The notes under the pieces were generated by a model. The model was not told the origin of the DNA and searched no databases. It was given only the letters and a program-made list of their open reading frames with translations. Below, piece by piece: positions 7,870 to 10,642 of a DNA stretch of 10,642 bases. Made by a program: the position numbers and the translations under genes. Source of the stretch: Euperipatoides rowelli (Eukaryota; Onychophora; Udeonychophora; Euonychophora; Peripatopsidae); assembly GCA_003024985.2 (NCBI GenBank), contig PXIH01S0042713.1; one strand, written 5' to 3'. Numbering within the stretch: the first letter of the stretch is position 1; every line of letters begins with the position of its first letter.

Positions 7870-8084
7870 GTTTTTGATGGTATGTTTGATTACCTGAACT
7901 ATAAACATAGTAACATTTCGCTAAACATTCCACTATTTCTTATGTCAATCTCGGCCAGTATAGTTGTTCTTGCTTTGGCTTTGTTATTTTCAATACTATA
8001 CATACCTAAAGTAACAATTATAGATTGTAGTATATGTTCAATATTATTTTATTTTTCTCATATATCACAAAATGTTTTTGATGG
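7870..8084 (+). repeat. 11-bp direct repeat bracketing a hydrophobic open segment
   Basis: GTTTTTGATGG occurs at 7870-7880 and again at 8074-8084, exactly 204 bases (68 codons) apart and in the same open frame, where both copies read Val-Phe-Asp-Gly. The frame between them is hydrophobic (one long segment around SASIVVLALALLFSILYI and a second around CSICSILFYFSHI) and would look like two membrane helices. I do not recognise a family. TTATCCCAG just before the first repeat resembles a 3' splice site, so an exon is possible. A target-site-like duplication around a short insertion is the other reading. Confidence 0.35.
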
Positions 8085-8130
8085 GAGAGAGAGCCAGAGG
8101 ATGTCATGTTCATGAACCAAACTTGTTTTG

Positions 8131-8490
8131 TGATTAGATCCCAAACAGATTAAGTATAAATTGGGAAATATGAAGGCCAAATGGCCTTAGCAAGTTTTGT
8201 TTAAAATCATTTAAAAGTAGTGTGTCATTACATTATCCTTTTGCTTCCTGATAGAGCCTAAACAGATGAAACACAAATTACCCATGATGTGGTTTTTGTT
8301 CAAAAGCTTTTATAGTAGGGGGAGAGGGAGGGGGAAATGAGAACTGTCATTTCCATATCCCTCCTACACTGTGTTTTGTAAATTGAGCTCAAATAAATGG
8401 AGTACATACATGAAGCCATAAGCTTGACAAAAAACAAATCACCCTTGTGATTTTCATTCAAAAAATGTTTTTTATCGGGGGAGGGGACTG
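8131..8490 (+). repeat. Three diverged copies of a tandem-like repeat
   Basis: Copy 1 starts with TGATTAGATCCCAAACAGAT (8131), copy 2 with TGATAGAGCCTAAACAGATG (8249) and copy 3 near GAAGCCATAAGCTTGAC (8412). Copies 2 and 3 share ACAAATYACCC, then a TTTT-TTCAAAA block and a G-rich end (GGGGGAGAGGG at 8318-8328; GGGGGAGGGG near 8477). Copy 1 shares the first part and the TTTTGTTTAAAA block. Copy spacing is about 118 and 160 bases, so the units differ in length. This could be a decayed satellite or the internal repeats of a transposon end. Confidence 0.45.
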
Positions 8491-8999
8491 ATGGACAATA
8501 GAAAGGGAACCCAATAAATCTGAAATAAAACTATGTTCTCCGGATTTTTGAATTTTTCTACTTACATAAAATACATTGTTTACTTTTAATGAAAGTAAAA
8601 ATTTATTGAAATTAAGAATAAATCAAAATTAACATTATTTTATTTAAATTTAACTAAAAAAAATTTTTTTAAAAACTTTCATGAATGAAACAATGTTATA
8701 TTTAATTACGGGGAATAATATTTTTTTATTAATACCGTAGTCTACATTTAAGAATATTTTTAAAATCAAAGAAATAAATAGAACAGTTTTTTTAATTTAA
8801 GGTTGTATAAAAATAATTTATAGAAAAAAATAATAGAGGGCAGCACTTATGAGATGCAATGCAATCCTTTTTTTCTAGGCCCAATCCCAGTGTTGGACAA
8901 TCGAGAATTAAGTTTAAAATGGGTGAAGCGGTTGAAAATTTAAAAGAAAAAAGTTATTAAAGAAATACATTTGAAATTGTATAAACGTTAGGAGGCAGG
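8491..8999. other. AT-rich spacer, no gene
   Basis: No gene is seen. It holds the 17-base word TAATAGAGGGCAGCACT (8831-8847), shared with one mismatch with 3901-3917, and CAGTGTTGGACAATCGAG (about 8889-8906), which loosely resembles another hAT-type terminus but has no partner in the window. Confidence 0.5.
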
Positions 9000-9725
9000 C
9001 AATGTGGAGAGGATTTAAGAAGCTAGAAATAAAAGAAAATGAATTAAGTCAGTAAAGAATTGGTATCTAAATGGGATACAGAAATACAGTGAAGGTGAAA
9101 GAAGAAGAAAAACATGCAGAGCATAAACTGACTGACATTGAAAGGGGAGATGGAGGCTTGAGAAATGAGTAACAAGACACCCCTCCCATACTGTTTCAGG
9201 TGTGGGAAGGGGACAGTTCATAAAATAAAAAATATATAAAATTTGTTAAAAAAATTAGATGAGAGACTAAAGGGTTATATAGCTTATATTCTCATAATAT
9301 GAATTGAGGACAGGAAGATTAGGAATACAGAAATGAGAACAAAATGGAAGTGAAGAATAAACTTAACAAGGAAGAAATATTTAGGTAAAATGAATGACAT
9401 TGAAAATATTAAGAAATGTAAGATTAAGTGTCTGGAAAGAGTAATATTCTGAAATTCCAGTATAATTGTAAGGTTTCAAGGATGCTAGGAAAGGGAAAAG
9501 TGAGACGATGTGGTACAAAAAGTATTTGTCAGGGATATTTTCTTTATTAGCATAAATTCATATAAAATATTATTATTTAGATTTTTTTTCCCCCTTGCTC
9601 TCAGTGGCCTCTGAAAAATTATATATATTATATAGCTAAAAAGCAGCCCATAATCAAGTCCATAATGTAAAATATCCAAACTACAAACACCATCTCAGAT
9701 GTGGGAAAGGAAACAGTACAATATT
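9000..9725. other. Purine-rich region with a duplicated 21-22 bp word
   Basis: The plus strand is unusually rich in A and G between about 9000 and 9500. CAGGTGTGGGAAGGGGACAGT (9197-9217) recurs as CAGATGTGGGAAAGGAAACAG plus T (9696-9717), and a TGACATTGAAA word occurs near 9131 and 9393, suggesting an old duplication. In one frame the first copy reads CFRCGK, which looks like the start of a zinc knuckle, but the frame is only 24 codons long and lacks the last Cys. No gene can be supported. Confidence 0.4.
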
Positions 9726-10587
9726 CTGTTTTATTGTAGGCCACCAATCTTTGTTATTATTTAATTACTGGCAGTGTGTTCAGAAAATAATGTTACAATA
9801 AGAACTGTTGACTGCAGGGATTGAAATCACAAACACCTTGCTGCTACTTAAGTTAACTCATTACTCATAATGAGCGAGATATCAATTAGTGCTTTTCATT
9901 TCACAGGCTAGTATCAATTCTCTAGCATTCTGCTCTGACCAGTATAGTTATCTCCTGGATATGAGAGAATCAGTGGCTCTACTCTAAGGGTTTAGCTGCA
10001 TTTGAAGGTCTTTAGCGGCTGCTTAGTCTACTGAGATCCATTTTATGTTTGTTTTCTTTTCAGTTTTTTGGTGCAATTATTGTGAAATTTTTGTTGGCAA
10101 AACATTAAGCTGAATACCAATTTGATATTCACACTCACCAGATAGGCTAACACATTTTAGTCTATATTGACTGTGCAGAACTGATGTTTTTTCTGCACTT
10201 ATTTGGCCAAGTTACAATTTTTTTCTCATTACAAAGATTACTTTGCCTTTCATTGTATAAAGAAATATTAAAGAAGTGGGCCCTAGAGATGCATTATGGT
10301 TTATGGATCAATATGTGTGGCAAAAGACCCAATGTAGGCAGCTGTGATCTTTTCAGCCAGGGTTCGGGTAATTTATTATTTTTATTGTCTTTTCCTTTTG
10401 GAGTAGGAATGGCAGCAAAACAACTCTCCCCTCACCACATTTAGAAAAACAGTGCCATAGCCAAGTCTATGCAATTTACATATGGACTCAGACATTACAA
10501 TTTTATAACATACACACAGGCATTAACACTAAGTATTTAGGCTGGTGGCAAAAACTTGCTGCAAGGTAATAAAGTGTACTGGTAGCA
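9726..10587. other. Gene-free DNA before the mariner end
   Basis: No recognised gene is present. An 86-codon open frame (10184-10444) has no family signature and starts without an ATG-supported context. A TTTTCTTTTCAG acceptor-like site ends near 10062. Base composition is slightly less AT-rich than the rest of the window. Confidence 0.5.
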
Positions 10588-10642
10588 TACGAGGGTCTAT
10601 CCAAAAGTTCCCGGAAATTCAAATTTTTAATTATTTATTTTT
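10588..10642 (+). mobile_element. Left end of a mariner/Tc1-type transposon, cut by window edge
   Basis: The target dinucleotide TA (10588-10589) is followed by CGAGGGTCTATCCAAAAGTT (10590-10609) and then CCCGGAA. This matches the CGAGGG-N-TCCAAAAGT-CGGA pattern of many mariner-family terminal inverted repeats. The transposase, if any, lies beyond the window. The other end and the matching TA cannot be seen, so a short non-autonomous copy is also possible. Confidence 0.7.

Noticed and set aside
7882-8115. Resemblance of the hydrophobic frame to a Patched/sterol-sensing membrane segment
   Set aside because: Only a loose match around a small-residue/aliphatic stretch and FSHIS; the spacing between blocks is too short and the conserved middle is missing.
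9015-9221. 68-codon minus-strand open frame
   Set aside because: Leu/Phe/Ser-rich because the plus strand is purine-rich; this is the expected shadow of the composition.
9485-9679. 64-codon minus-strand open frame
   Set aside because: AT-rich chance opening with Ile/Tyr/Leu/Asn bias and no motif.
5763-10438. CTCACCAC before 5763 and again at about 10431 as a hAT target duplication
   Set aside because: The sequence before the second copy does not match the reverse complement of the 5763 terminus, so the pair is coincidental.
10184-10444. 86-codon open frame on the plus strand
   Set aside because: No family recognised, no convincing start or splice support, and no repeat of the composition seen in true exons.

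Overview
The window is AT-rich, intergenic or intronic animal-type DNA, about 70% A+T by eye. I see no intact protein-coding gene, no rRNA or tRNA and no CRISPR array. Long homopolymers, diverged transposon ends of hAT and mariner type and a retrotransposon-like relic all point to a metazoan. Comparable 2A-bearing non-LTR retroelements are known from marine and freshwater invertebrates, so an invertebrate is plausible, but the sequence alone does not fix the species.

Layout. Positions 1-1990 hold no recognisable gene. They contain a splice-site-like pair (520/882), one unassigned minus-strand open frame (516-713) and a perfect 13-bp hairpin (1592-1622). Positions 1994-2756 look like a roughly 0.76-kb non-autonomous hAT element; its right end carries a well-known hAT/Charlie-type terminus and its left end is more diverged. 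Positions 2757-5760 are low-complexity DNA with G11, C12, A16 and A25 tracts and a small imperfect palindrome (3902-3984). A possible hAT-like terminus rich in AACCGGT words starts near 5763.

The most informative region is 6237-7510. It is a decayed plus-strand ORF in which one protein can be followed through several frameshifts and stops. The order is a hydrophobic N-terminal segment, a 2A-like ribosome-skipping motif (6423-6461) whose usual aspartate is asparagine, a Lys/Asn-rich middle region with a possible coiled coil, and the scattered blocks of an SGNH (GDSL-type) esterase ending in a Gly-Val-His block. This is best explained as a dead ORF1 of a CR1/L2-like non-LTR retrotransposon. No endonuclease/reverse transcriptase ORF2 follows it.

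Positions 7870-8084 are a hydrophobic open segment bracketed by an 11-bp direct repeat. Positions 8131-8490 hold about three diverged copies of a repeat. Positions 8500-10587 are unassigned DNA with a purine-rich stretch and a duplicated 21-22 bp word. The right edge (10588 on) enters a mariner-type terminal inverted repeat that runs out of the window.

No set of genes works together here; the window is a graveyard of mobile elements. The most noteworthy object is the 2A plus SGNH-esterase ORF1 relic.
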